In this document: positions 14,512 through 22,269 of the stretch, one piece after another
Position numbering within the stretch: the first letter of the stretch is position 1
Layout of the letters: each line of letters starts with the position of its first letter
Source of the DNA: Saprospiraceae bacterium
Lineage (GTDB): Bacteria > Bacteroidota > Bacteroidia > Chitinophagales > Saprospiraceae
Reading direction: 5' to 3'
NCBI GenBank assembly: GCA_027486765.1
Contig: JAIXOO010000067.1
Location: 1-44,968, forward strand
DNA length: 44,968 bases
Translations under genes and position numbers: made by a program
The notes under the pieces: generated by a model
Databases searched by the model: none
What the model was told of the DNA's origin: nothing
What the model saw: the letters and a program-made list of their open reading frames with translations, nothing else

Positions 14512-16883
14512 TTTACTGTAGGGTTGAGGTATTTATCAATGGTAAGTCTGGCCATCAGGTAACTCAGGGTAGATTCGGCGCCTTGGTTGAGGTTCACCTG
14601 GTTTTCTTCCAATCCATCGTAGCAACCGCCGGTGCAGGGGTTGTAAATGATTTGGTGCAAGTGGTTGTTGCCCAAAAACCAGTTGAAAGCGACCTGCATT
14701 TTCTGCAAATAATTTTCGTCGTTAAAAGCCGTATAAAATTTGCTGAGTGTAAAAATGGTGTAGGCCACGTCAATGGGTTGTTCTCCGTATACAGCAGCTT
14801 CCTGGCCCTTGAACAACCAGCTTTGATTGGAAATCACCTTGATGCCAGTTGGGGAAAAGGTGCGCGACAACAAAAAATCGAAGGAAACCTGGGCTGTCTC
14901 TTTGTACACTTGCCCGCCCGTTGCCAACCAGGCACAAAGCATGGCCTCGGGCAAAATGCTGTTGGCATAGGTCAAATACCCTTCGTACCATTGCCAATGT
15001 TGTTCGGATTCGTGTCGGTACATTTGCACCAGGCGGTTGGCCAGGGTTTTGATCAGGCGGGTGTGGAAAAGTGATTTTTTTTGCAGGTTGGCGTAATACA
15101 AACCTTTGATCACAAAAGCCATGGCCCGGGTGGAGTGCATGTTTTCCACCTGTAGCAGGGCTCGCTGCAAAATCCGCTCGGCTTGTGCCACCATTGATAC
15201 AGGCAAAAGCAAGCGGCGGGAAATCAGATAGCCCAGTGCCCAAATTGCTCGGCCATTGGCATCGGCCAGGTTGTTGGCACTATTCTGGGCCGTAAAATGG
15301 TAGTCTTTGTCGACGTAATTCAAAAAGTCGCCATTCGGCTGTTGACAAAATTGAATGAAGTTCAGATAGATTTGTAAGTAGGTCAAGTCCTGTTGCTCCC
15401 CGGTCGTTTCAAAGTGCATGCAGAGAGCGATCATGGCTCGGGCATTGTCATCAATGGTGTAGCCCGATTCCAAGTCGGGTTGGTTGATTTGTGAAAACTG
15501 GAGGATGCCAAAATCCGTGGTCATTTTTTGGATGTGCTCCAGGTTGATTGGGGGCAGACGATTGTTCAAAACGATTTTTTCAGTGGGTTGATGGGGCTGT
15601 TGCTGCCCTTTGACCAGTTGATTGATGCCATCCATTGGTCCGGCTACTTTTTGCAAAAGCCGGGCGTGGGCTATGGCCGAGTTTTCCCAGGCAGTGGGTA
15701 CGATGCGTTGCAGGGCATTGGAACGGAAGGTCGAGCGCAAACTTTCATCACTCATCAAACGATTTACGCCTGCAGCCAACTGCTCCGGGTTTTGAAAATC
15801 GATGATGATGCCCGTATCTTCGTGCAGCAGTTCCAGCGCATGTGGAATGGGGGTCGAAATGATGGGACAACCACAACTCATCGCGTAGGAAAAAGTACCA
15901 CTGACCGCCTGTTTGGGGTCTTTGGAGGTAAACAAATACACGTCGGTCAATTGTAAGTACTCCAATAAGTCCTCCAGGGGCAGGTAGCGGTTGATAAAAA
16001 TGACGTGATCGCAAAGGTTCAAAACTCGAACTTTGTCAATCAGCATGTTGCGGTATTTTTCACCCTCATTTTTAATCACACCCGGGTGGGTGATGCCAAT
16101 GATTAAAAAAACGATTTCGGGATTCAATTTGACGATCGCGGGCAAAGCATTAAGCGTGGTTTCGATGCCTTTACCGGAGCTGAGTAGACCAAAAGTGGAG
16201 AGCACTTTGCGGTTGGACAACCCATATTTTTCTTTCAACAGGTTTTTGTCCAGGTGGGGTACCAAATGGGTGCCGTGGGGGATGACTTCGATTTTTTCAG
16301 CAGCAATGCCGTAGTCCTCAATCAGAATTTGTGCAGCATTTTGGGTCATGACGATCATGGCCGCGCAAGCATCGGCTATTTTTTGCACTTTCCCCCGTGT
16401 GGATGCGTCGGGCTGAGGCAACACAGTGTGAAAAACGATGACGGCAGGCTTGCTGAGCCAAAATAAAAATTGCAAAAATGCGGCCTCGCCTTTTCCCTGA
16501 AAAAGCCCAAATTCGTGTTGCACCAAAACGAGGTCAATGTGCATATCGATGTTGATGGCATGGGCCATTTCCAGGTATTTGGCTGGATTGCTGGTATCGA
16601 ACACAAATTTCACCTCTTTGGAATAAACATGGGTCGTTTTGCCAGGCTCCAGGGCACATACTTTGAGCGAAAAAGACTGCTTGTATTTGTTTTTCAGGGC
16701 TTTCAAGAGGTCCTGTGAATAAGTGGCAATGCCACACTCTAAAGGAGGGTAGGTAGTGACGAATAAAATTTCGGGTATTCTCACCTTACGAAGCTGGGGC
16801 TCCACGGCTATTTTTGGTGCAAAAGTGGGGAATAAGGTATTCACTAACTCCTCCTGGACGTCAAAAACGATTTCATTATTCAT
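14508..16883 (-). CDS. GT4-type glycosyltransferase fused to an alpha/alpha-barrel domain
   Basis: A 791-aa cytoplasmic two-domain protein. Residues about 35-410 form a GT-B glycosyltransferase (PEILFVTTYPPLECGIATYS, VIPHGTH at 201-207, FGLLSSGKGIE at 231-241). The family's usual E-x7-E motif is replaced: the matching stretch is KQAVSGTFSYAMSCGCP, with Gln325 and Tyr333 where Glu is expected. Residues about 455-790 are helical with repeated motifs such as SGYTIDDNARAMIALCMHFE, NGRAIWALGYL and GYLTYANSILPEAML, reminiscent of an (alpha/alpha)6 toroid of glycan-active enzymes. The start overlaps the GH130 gene end by 8 bp. Likely substrate is a mannoside, inferred from GH130 coupling. Confidence 0.88.
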   Translation of the reverse strand: MNNEIVFDVQEELVNTLFPTFAPKIAVEPQLRKVRIPEILFVTTYPPLECGIATYSQDLLKALKNKYKQSFSLKVCALEPGKTTHVYSKEVKFVFDTSNPAKYLEMAHAINIDMHIDLVLVQHEFGLFQGKGEAAFLQFLFWLSKPAVIVFHTVLPQPDASTRGKVQKIADACAAMIVMTQNAAQILIEDYGIAAEKIEVIPHGTHLVPHLDKNLLKEKYGLSNRKVLSTFGLLSSGKGIETTLNALPAIVKLNPEIVFLIIGITHPGVIKNEGEKYRNMLIDKVRVLNLCDHVIFINRYLPLEDLLEYLQLTDVYLFTSKDPKQAVSGTFSYAMSCGCPIISTPIPHALELLHEDTGIIIDFQNPEQLAAGVNRLMSDESLRSTFRSNALQRIVPTAWENSAIAHARLLQKVAGPMDGINQLVKGQQQPHQPTEKIVLNNRLPPINLEHIQKMTTDFGILQFSQINQPDLESGYTIDDNARAMIALCMHFETTGEQQDLTYLQIYLNFIQFCQQPNGDFLNYVDKDYHFTAQNSANNLADANGRAIWALGYLISRRLLLPVSMVAQAERILQRALLQVENMHSTRAMAFVIKGLYYANLQKKSLFHTRLIKTLANRLVQMYRHESEQHWQWYEGYLTYANSILPEAMLCAWLATGGQVYKETAQVSFDFLLSRTFSPTGIKVISNQSWLFKGQEAAVYGEQPIDVAYTIFTLSKFYTAFNDENYLQKMQVAFNWFLGNNHLHQIIYNPCTGGCYDGLEENQVNLNQGAESTLSYLMARLTIDKYLNPTVK

Positions 16884-17919
16884 GTTTAGTCAGGTTGTGC
16901 GACAACTCAGTCAAGAGCTCTGTTAAAGAAACCGAGGCGCAGGCTATACGCTCGTCAGCGGCCCCGTAATAGATGTATAAAGTGTCGTCAAATAAAGCAG
17001 TTCCGGTTGGAAAACATACGTTGTTTACTTCACCTTTAAGTTCCCATTTGTATGCAGGAATAAACAAAGGGTAAGGCAAACGGGCAATTTCACGGCGTGG
17101 GTCTTCCAGGTCGAGCAATGCTGCACAGGCCGAGTACACGTATCCATTCAGAGTATCGTGCACGCCATGGTAAATCAACAACCAGCCCTGTTCGGTTTCA
17201 ATCGGGGGGCAACCGCCGCCGATGTAACTGACTTCGTGGGCGTATTTTGGCGTGAGTACAATGCCTTCATCAAAATTCAAAAAGTAATTGCGCCAAAATT
17301 CCGGCGTGAGTTCCTTTAAATCCTCCACGTCTACCACAACTTGTACATCAGGTTTGATGCGCTGCAAAAAGCAGAATTTGTTGTTGATTTTTCTGGGAAA
17401 AAATATCAGGTTCTTGATCCATATGTAGGCTTCGGCTTCCTGGTTTTCAGCAGTGTGTAGGTGTACATTGTAGCGAAGGTATTTTTTGTTGATCAAACCC
17501 TTGTCTTCCGACAGCCGTTTAAATTCACCATAACTAAGTTTTGTCGCAATCAAACCTTGCTTTTCAAAATGTTGCAAATCAGCGGAGGTCGCTAAGGCAC
17601 CCAAAGCGTTAACCCCATTGTAAGCCGTATAACTCAAATAATAGAGGTCCTCGATTTTGACAATCCGGGGGTCTTCAACTCCATGTGATTCATAATCAAA
17701 TTCAGGGCTGAGCAGTGGCGTTTCCCGTCGCTCTACGACGCTCAGAGGCCCTTCCAATTTGCAATACCCAATACTAGAGTGGTTGCCTTTGCTGACGGCA
17801 CGGTAAAATAGATGGACAAAATTGCCTTCGCGGATTGCGGCAGGGTTCAACACCCCTTCGTTTTCAAATTTGAGGTCGGTTTTACTCAGAATTACTCCGT
17901 GTTTAATCACGTTTACCAT
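16876..17919 (-). CDS. GH130 family glycoside phosphorylase/hydrolase
   Basis: A 347-aa five-bladed propeller enzyme. GH130 members phosphorolyse or hydrolyse beta-mannosides. Seen motifs: NEGVLNPAAIREG near the N-terminus, SHGVEDPRIVK carrying the probable general-acid Asp, LSYTAYNG, GGCPPIETEQGWLLIYHGV, and CFPTGTALFDDTLYIYYGAADERIA. No signal peptide, so cytoplasmic. I choose the ATG at 17919; the frame is open to 18129, but those 70 residues are low-complexity and precede the conserved fold. It is the first gene of an overlapping trio with GT4 and the 139-aa protein. Whether it is a phosphorylase or hydrolase cannot be settled by eye. Confidence 0.93.
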   Translation of the reverse strand: MVNVIKHGVILSKTDLKFENEGVLNPAAIREGNFVHLFYRAVSKGNHSSIGYCKLEGPLSVVERRETPLLSPEFDYESHGVEDPRIVKIEDLYYLSYTAYNGVNALGALATSADLQHFEKQGLIATKLSYGEFKRLSEDKGLINKKYLRYNVHLHTAENQEAEAYIWIKNLIFFPRKINNKFCFLQRIKPDVQVVVDVEDLKELTPEFWRNYFLNFDEGIVLTPKYAHEVSYIGGGCPPIETEQGWLLIYHGVHDTLNGYVYSACAALLDLEDPRREIARLPYPLFIPAYKWELKGEVNNVCFPTGTALFDDTLYIYYGAADERIACASVSLTELLTELSHNLTKHE

Positions 17920-18320
17920 GGTATTGGATTGGGAAAAAGGAAAATAAGCAACAAACAGCCAAGACCACCAAATTTTTGATTTGATAGTCTCGGGCCGAAT
18001 GTTGTGTAGATTGGGATTAAAAAGTTTGGTATACTGCGTCACCACATTGGACTTCGGGTGACCAGGAGGTAATTTGGGGTTATTGAAAGTTGTAGAGAAG
18101 TTGAAAAGTTTTTTAGTTGATGAAGTCAACGGTCTTTTGAACCGTAAAGCTTCATTTCAATGCTTCAACACGTAAGCTTAAAAAAGGGGCCAGGTCTTGA
18201 TCTTCCTAGCTTCGAAAGACTGGTGCAGTGCAGCCACACCTTTTTTCTAGCTCGTCGGATCAAGACACCTGACACACTGACACTAAAACACTCTAGAACA
18301 AACAAGCCTTGGGAGCTTAC
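17920..18320. other. Intergenic stretch upstream of GH130
   Basis: Carries the presumed GH130 promoter and leader, for which no clear -33/-7 pair was found, and the 3' region of the small gene at 18321-18494. No further gene is supported. Confidence 0.5.
18180..18271 (-). terminator. Probable terminator of the 57-aa gene
   Basis: CAGGTCTTGATC (18191-18202) pairs with GATCAAGACACCTG (18258-18271) with a 2-nt bulge. The A-run at 18180-18185 gives a U-tract on the minus strand. The stem encloses a further small hairpin. It lies 50-140 nt after the stop of the small Lys-rich gene. Confidence 0.55.
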
Positions 18321-18494
18321 TTAAGACTTAGGGCTATTGCCGTTCTTCGGGTTGGGTTTGGGAATAAATACGTCAAGCTTGGGGTCTTTTTCCTTAGTCC
18401 CTTCGGACTTGTAATCGGACCCGGCCTTTGTCTTGCCTGCGGACTTGTCGGCAGGCTTTTTCTTATGGTTCTTACTGCCTTTATCTTTGCTCAT
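18321..18494 (-). CDS. Small Lys-rich basic protein, 57 aa
   Basis: Translates as MSKDKGSKNHKKKPADKSAG, then KTKAGSDYKSEGTKEKDPKL, and ends with VFIPKPNPKNGNSPKS. It is highly basic, disordered-looking, and without hydrophobic segments. Support comes from a full-consensus copy of the 21-bp repeat promoter motif upstream (18549-18613, -7 box TACTTTTA 55 bp before the ATG) and a probable terminator downstream. Small Lys/Pro-rich proteins of this sort are known in Bacteroidota without assigned function; nucleic-acid binding is possible but unproven. Confidence 0.72.
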   Translation of the reverse strand: MSKDKGSKNHKKKPADKSAGKTKAGSDYKSEGTKEKDPKLDVFIPKPNPKNGNSPKS

Positions 18495-18548
18495 TTTGTT
18501 TGATGTTTAGTTGGTGTGTGAATGCTGGGATTCTCGATTTCGGTAGGA

Positions 18549-18613
18549 TAAAAGTAAGGGGGTTAGGCAGATAAAATGTTACATAAATCCGGCAATAAAT
18601 TACATTATTCACA
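18549..18613 (-). promoter_or_regulatory. Motif site 1: 21-bp direct repeat plus -7 box
   Basis: On the minus strand: TGTGAAT, TGTAAT (18099+... at 18599-18604), N15, TGTAAC (18578-18583), N21, -7 box TACTTTTA (18549-18556). Spacing is identical to six other sites in the window. No -33 TTTG is present at the usual place, as expected for an activator-dependent promoter. Confidence 0.78.
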
Positions 18614-18664
18614 GATTTATATTTTATTCATTATTCCGACTGCGTTCGCCAGAGATTCGTGAAT

Positions 18665-18697
18665 AAAAAAAGGCATTCATTGGGTCTGCCTTTTTTT
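18665..18697. terminator. Bidirectional hairpin terminator
   Basis: AAAAAAAGGCA (18665-18675) and TGCCTTTTTTT (18687-18697) form an 11-bp stem flanked by A- and T-runs. It lies just after the stop of the 45-aa ORF and ends the AraC transcript. Confidence 0.8.
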
Positions 18698-18709
18698 ATT
18701 GGGATATGA

Positions 18710-18847
18710 TTAATTTTTATTGTCAACCGCGAGGTCTCTCAAGGCTTTGCCAAGCTCATCCATGTCATAGTTGAACTCCCGTTTGAACAAGGCCCAATCG
18801 GTGTTGGAGTTTTCGTAATCATTCCCGAAGAGAGTTACACGATTCAC
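18710..18847 (-). CDS. Small 45-aa ORF coupled to the AraC gene
   Basis: A GTG start overlaps the TGA stop of the AraC gene (GTGTGA). The product reads VNRVTLFGNDYENSNTDWAL, then FKREFNYDMDELGKALRDLA, then VDNKN. The amphipathic FKREFNYDMDELGKAL stretch looks like real protein rather than chance. It could be a short coupled protein or the C-terminal remnant of a larger stress protein. A terminator follows 13 nt after the stop. No function is assigned. Confidence 0.45.
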   Translation of the reverse strand: MNRVTLFGNDYENSNTDWALFKREFNYDMDELGKALRDLAVDNKN

Positions 18848-19407
18848 ACATTTTCCAGCGCGATGCGTTTTTTAAACGAGCGCATTTTTTTAAAGTGCAT
18901 GGGCGTGAGTCCAGTCAATTTTTTAAACTGGCCTGACAAATGGGCTACACTGCTGTAATTCAAGAGGTAAGAAATTTCCTTTAAGCTCAATTCATCGTAT
19001 AGCAGCAGCTCTTTGATCCGTTCAATTTTGTGCAAAATGATGTAATGTTCAATGGTGGTGCCTTTTATTTCGGCAAACATTTTGGAGAGGTAATTGAAGT
19101 TGTAATTCAATTCTTCGCTCAGGTAATCCGAAAAATTGATCAGGAGTGGTTCCGTACTGTAATGAATCCTTTCAATGACGCTGCGCTTGATTTTTTCAAT
19201 CAGGATGTTCTTTTTGTCATCGATCAAGGCTAAGCCTGATTTCTTCAGCACTAGATTCAATGCAGCGTATTGTTCGGTGCTGAGGTTTTCCGGCATTTCT
19301 ACTTCTCCTAAATCGATGTTGCTGTAAGCGATTCCGAGGTTCTCCAGTTCGGATTTCACCAACAACTTGCAGCGAGTAGAAACCATATATTGGATATAGA
19401 TAGTCAT
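18844..19407 (-). CDS. AraC-family transcriptional regulator (paralogue 2)
   Basis: A 187-aa protein paralogous to the one at 13519-14079 over the whole length. N-terminus MTIYIQYMVSTRCKLLVKSE; C-terminal AraC domain with FNYLSKMFAEIKGTTIEHY and LKEISYLLNYSSVAHLSGQF, then KKLTGLTPMHFKK. I start at the ATG at 19407 by alignment with the paralogue; the frame extends to 19473 through a palindromic repeat that is unlikely to be coding. It is encoded between the GH130/GT4 operon and the stress block. Candidate regulator of either; no effector-binding cupin is visible. Confidence 0.9.
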   Translation of the reverse strand: MTIYIQYMVSTRCKLLVKSELENLGIAYSNIDLGEVEMPENLSTEQYAALNLVLKKSGLALIDDKKNILIEKIKRSVIERIHYSTEPLLINFSDYLSEELNYNFNYLSKMFAEIKGTTIEHYIILHKIERIKELLLYDELSLKEISYLLNYSSVAHLSGQFKKLTGLTPMHFKKMRSFKKRIALENV

Positions 19408-19430
19408 GCGAAATTTTATTTTATAAATCA

Positions 19431-19502
19431 GCAGAGACGCACGGCTGTGCGTCTCTGCTATCTCCTGAACCAAAGCAGAGAGGCACGGCTGCGCGTCTCT
19501 AC
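19431..19502. repeat. Two short GC palindromes (GAGACGC... family)
   Basis: GCAGAGACGCACGGCTG / TGCGTCTCTGC (19431-19458) and a second similar palindrome with GCACGGCTGCGCGTCTCT (19475-19502). The same sequence type recurs at 22270-22364. They lie upstream of the AraC gene and after the DUF2383 gene. Confidence 0.8.
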
Positions 19503-19520
19503 TATCGGGAGCAGTGTTAA

Positions 19521-19988
19521 TCAGCTATGTACTTCCACCAAACTATCCCGTAAGGCTTGAATTTTGCTGAGCCCGGCACTGACCGACAGGTATTGCTTGT
19601 TCAAGATCGTCTGTTGTTCGGCACCCAGGAATGCGAGATTGTTGTTCAGCGAATCGTAGTAGGCATCTACTGCGACATTTTCATCGTATGCACAGGATTT
19701 GAGGAGGCTGAGGCGGTCATGTTTTGTAAAAGCCCCTTTGATGTCCGTCCAGACTTGGGAAAAGGTGTTGCTAATGGTTCCGTCTCCTTCAAGTGGTTCA
19801 CCACCCATCTTGCGAATTTCGTAAATGAGTTCCCTTTTGCATTTGAGGCTAGACTGGGCCAGGTGAAAAAACAGGGATTTTAAGTCAGCATCAGTGGTCT
19901 CCTTAGAGGCTGTTTCGTAACCTTCAATCCGGTTGTTGTTGATTGTGATGAGTGAATTGAACACTTCAACTGCTTTTTCTTGCTTCAT
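19521..19988 (-). CDS. DUF2383 / PA2169-type four-helix-bundle protein
   Basis: A 155-aa all-helical, ferritin-like bundle. Typical features: NSLITINNNRIEGYETASKE, LFFHLAQSSLKCKRELIYEI, the acidic LLKSCAYDENVAVDAYYDSL, and a C-terminal KIQALRDSL. Family proteins are cytoplasmic stress-associated bundles of unknown reaction; acidic and histidine residues on the helices suggest possible metal binding. It is the last gene of the tight minus-strand run OmpA lipoprotein, barrel protein, Usp, DUF2383 (gaps 39, 15 and 30 bp), so it is very likely co-transcribed with them. Confidence 0.88.
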   Translation of the reverse strand: MKQEKAVEVFNSLITINNNRIEGYETASKETTDADLKSLFFHLAQSSLKCKRELIYEIRKMGGEPLEGDGTISNTFSQVWTDIKGAFTKHDRLSLLKSCAYDENVAVDAYYDSLNNNLAFLGAEQQTILNKQYLSVSAGLSKIQALRDSLVEVHS

Positions 19989-20018
19989 TTTTTGGATTTA
20001 AATGGAAGAATGGTTGCC

Positions 20019-20870
20019 CTACCATTGGTCTTCGAGATGAAGTACCATCATGGGGATATTGGTAGAAATGGCCATGTTTTGAATGACACTTTTGTAGAGT
20101 AAACTTTCCCAAAAGCCACGGTGTCTGCTGACAAAAACCATCAGGTCGATCTGATGCGCTTCGCTGTATTTTTCCAACTCTTTGATGATGTCCGTACCGT
20201 ACAGGGAATGCGTTTGGTAGGACAAGTTGGGGCTGATTGAGGAAAATAGTCGATTCCAATTGATGTCTTCCACGTTGCTCTCCCCCTCGTATCCGACGTT
20301 GTCGATGTGTACAAAATGGGTGGCAGCCTCAACCTGAAGGGCAAAATCAGTGGCCTGTCCTATCATCCCAGCTGTCATCGATCGAAAGTTGCTGGTGTAC
20401 ATGATGCGTTCGATGCCCATCCAGGATGCTTCGCGGGGCACCAGTACAACCGGGCAATGCGCCTTGGTCGCTACTTTGAGGGACGTGGAGCCGGAAATTC
20501 TGGATAAAAAATCCTGCAATCCGGTGGTCCCAATCACGATCAAATCGGTATCTTCTTGCCCGGACAGTTCCAATAAACTATCGACAGCGTCGCCCTGGAT
20601 GATCTGGGTTTTAACTTTATTATTCGTCATGACGCTGGCGCTGGAATCGCCCTCCTGAATGAAGAGGCCAAAGGCTTCATCCAGTTGGGATTCTCCACTG
20701 CCGGCCAGGAGATCAAAATTGTCGCCCGTAGTAGGAAAAAAATATTCCCTAACGTGTACAACGGTAAGTGTAGCCTCAAGCGCTGCAGCCAGCCCTTGGG
20801 CGTATTGGAAAGCATTGCGGGCCGTGACTGAAAAATCAGTTGGAACAATGATGTTTTTGATCTTTTTCAT
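20019..20870 (-). CDS. Universal stress protein (tandem UspA domains), operon copy
   Basis: A 283-aa paralogue of the 240-1094 protein with the same two-domain layout: KNIIVPTDFSVTARNAFQYA, DLIVIGTTGLQDFLSR, CPVVLVPREASW, then a second half ending MMVLHLEDQW. It retains the DEAFGLFIQE stretch that is shortened in the other copy, so this is the better candidate for the ancestral gene. It sits in the stress operon, 15 bp after the barrel-protein gene and 30 bp before the DUF2383 gene. Confidence 0.94.
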   Translation of the reverse strand: MKKIKNIIVPTDFSVTARNAFQYAQGLAAALEATLTVVHVREYFFPTTGDNFDLLAGSGESQLDEAFGLFIQEGDSSASVMTNNKVKTQIIQGDAVDSLLELSGQEDTDLIVIGTTGLQDFLSRISGSTSLKVATKAHCPVVLVPREASWMGIERIMYTSNFRSMTAGMIGQATDFALQVEAATHFVHIDNVGYEGESNVEDINWNRLFSSISPNLSYQTHSLYGTDIIKELEKYSEAHQIDLMVFVSRHRGFWESLLYKSVIQNMAISTNIPMMVLHLEDQW

Positions 20871-20885
20871 GGAGGTATAGCTTGC

Positions 20886-21485
20886 TTACTGGAACCGATA
20901 GCCTAGAGAAACTTGTCCTACTGAGTTTTTCCCTTCGCCCAAAAGGAGCTGCACGTTGTCTTTGCTTACATTGGCAAAGCCTTGGTTGTAGCGGATGCCC
21001 AACAATAGTTTATTAAAATTGAAACTCAAACCTGCGGTAAGACCCGCGTCAATTTTGTTGAAAGCATCGGTAACCAGTACATTGTCATTGTAAGTGGTGT
21101 ACTCTGGTTTGGAGATCAAGTAGGAGGCGAATGGCCCTACCTGCAGGTCTACGGGACCTAGCTTAAAAGCGACTGGTAGCAAAAAATCTACATAGTCCAT
21201 TTCAAGGTTCTGCTTATTGCCCAAGTATTCAAAAGCAGTGCCTTTGATGGAATAGCTCAATTCTGGTTGGATCGACATGAATTCGGACAATACCGGGACA
21301 TCGGCAAACACGCCCGCATGGAAACCAAAGCGCTCGCGGCGGTCTGGCAGGTTTTCAAAGGCAATGTTGCTGGCATTCAGGCCAGCGCGGATGCCAAATT
21401 TGATTTGAGCGGAGCTTGCAGCGGGCATCAACAGGATAAAGCCCAAGCCCAGTATTAGGGAGATTTTTAGTTTCAAGATTTGCAT
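20886..21485 (-). CDS. PorT-like outer-membrane beta-barrel protein
   Basis: A 199-aa small barrel. Signal peptide ISLILGLGFILLMPAASSAQ, then alternating strands beginning IKFGIRAGLNASNIAFEN, through SIQPELSYSIKGTAFEYLG and GPFASYLISKPEYTTY, and a closing strand ending in an aromatic residue (VSLGYRFQ), the usual C-terminal outer-membrane signature. Member of the outer-membrane protein beta-barrel/PorT-like group. The role is probably structural or envelope stress; no catalytic residues. It is the second gene of the OmpA-Usp-DUF2383 operon. Confidence 0.9.
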   Translation of the reverse strand: MQILKLKISLILGLGFILLMPAASSAQIKFGIRAGLNASNIAFENLPDRRERFGFHAGVFADVPVLSEFMSIQPELSYSIKGTAFEYLGNKQNLEMDYVDFLLPVAFKLGPVDLQVGPFASYLISKPEYTTYNDNVLVTDAFNKIDAGLTAGLSFNFNKLLLGIRYNQGFANVSKDNVQLLLGEGKNSVGQVSLGYRFQ

Positions 21486-21524
21486 AAACTTCGTTTTGAG
21501 TGGTTTAAATTCATTAACTGGTAC

Positions 21525-22250
21525 TTACTGCCCAGCTTCTTGCTTGGCTTCTGCCTTCATTTTTTCATTTGCTGTAATGGCAATTTCGACCCGGCGATTT
21601 TGGGCACGGTTTCCTTCGGTATCATTGGAAACAGTAGGCTGGTTTTCGCCCATCCCCAGGATGCGCAGTCTGCCATTGCTCACCCCGTTGGAGACCAAGT
21701 AGTTGGAAACCATCGCGGCGCGATTTTCCGAGAGGGTCTGATTGAAAGCGTTGGAGCCTACATTATCGGTGTGCCCTACAATGAGCAAATCGGTTTCGGG
21801 ATTTTCATTCAGGGTTTGGGCAAAGGTTTGCAGGGTTTGTTTGTTTGATTCCATCAAGTTGGCTTTACCAAAGTCAAATAGAAGCTGGCTGTTAAAAGTC
21901 AGTTTTATCCCCTCTCCTACCCGTTCCACGGTGGCCACCTCGCCCAGTTCTTGTTCCATTTTTTTGGCTTGCTTGTCCATTTTGCTGCCAATCACGGCAC
22001 CGACGGCGCCACCTGCGGCAGCTCCAATAATTGCACCGATGGCGGTGTTTTTACTTTTGTTCCCAATAATAGCACCGATGACCCCACCTGAGGCAGCTCC
22101 GATGACGGCACCTTTGGTGGTTTTATTCGTGCTAGATTTGGTTTTATTCGTGCCCGATTTGGTTTTTTCGGTCGTTTGTGTTTTTTGGGCACTTTTGCAG
22201 CCCACAAAAAACACGCTTAGCAGCATTAAAAACAGGAGTATCTTTTTCAT
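21525..22250 (-). CDS. OmpA-family lipoprotein with glycine-zipper segment
   Basis: A 241-aa lipoprotein. The signal peptide ends FFVGC (lipidated Cys18), then comes a Thr/Lys-rich linker. A glycine-zipper region follows, with two GAVIGAASGGVIGAIIGNKS-like repeats (residues about 47-90). The C-terminal OmpA/peptidoglycan-binding domain has LLFDFGKANL, DLLIVGHTDNVGSNAFNQ, SENRAAMVSNYL and NRRVEI with the diaminopimelate-contacting Asp/Arg pattern. It ties the outer membrane to peptidoglycan. First gene of the stress operon; the nearest motif-driven promoter is at 22600-22664 ahead of the small membrane protein gene, and read-through is plausible. Confidence 0.93.
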   Translation of the reverse strand: MKKILLFLMLLSVFFVGCKSAQKTQTTEKTKSGTNKTKSSTNKTTKGAVIGAASGGVIGAIIGNKSKNTAIGAIIGAAAGGAVGAVIGSKMDKQAKKMEQELGEVATVERVGEGIKLTFNSQLLFDFGKANLMESNKQTLQTFAQTLNENPETDLLIVGHTDNVGSNAFNQTLSENRAAMVSNYLVSNGVSNGRLRILGMGENQPTVSNDTEGNRAQNRRVEIAITANEKMKAEAKQEAGQ

Positions 22251-22269
22251 AACAATTCAGATTTGAGGT

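Noticed and set aside
17920-18129. N-terminal extension of the GH130 protein by 70 residues
   Set aside because: Composition is unlike the enzyme, the conserved fold begins at the ATG at 17919, and GH130 proteins of this clade start there.
18799-18846. A TGTGAATCGTGTAAC match at the end of the second AraC gene, resembling the regulon motif
   Set aside because: The second TGTAA half-site is degenerate (TTACGA), no -7 box follows at 21 bp, and the sequence is accounted for by the AraC stop codon and the small ORF.
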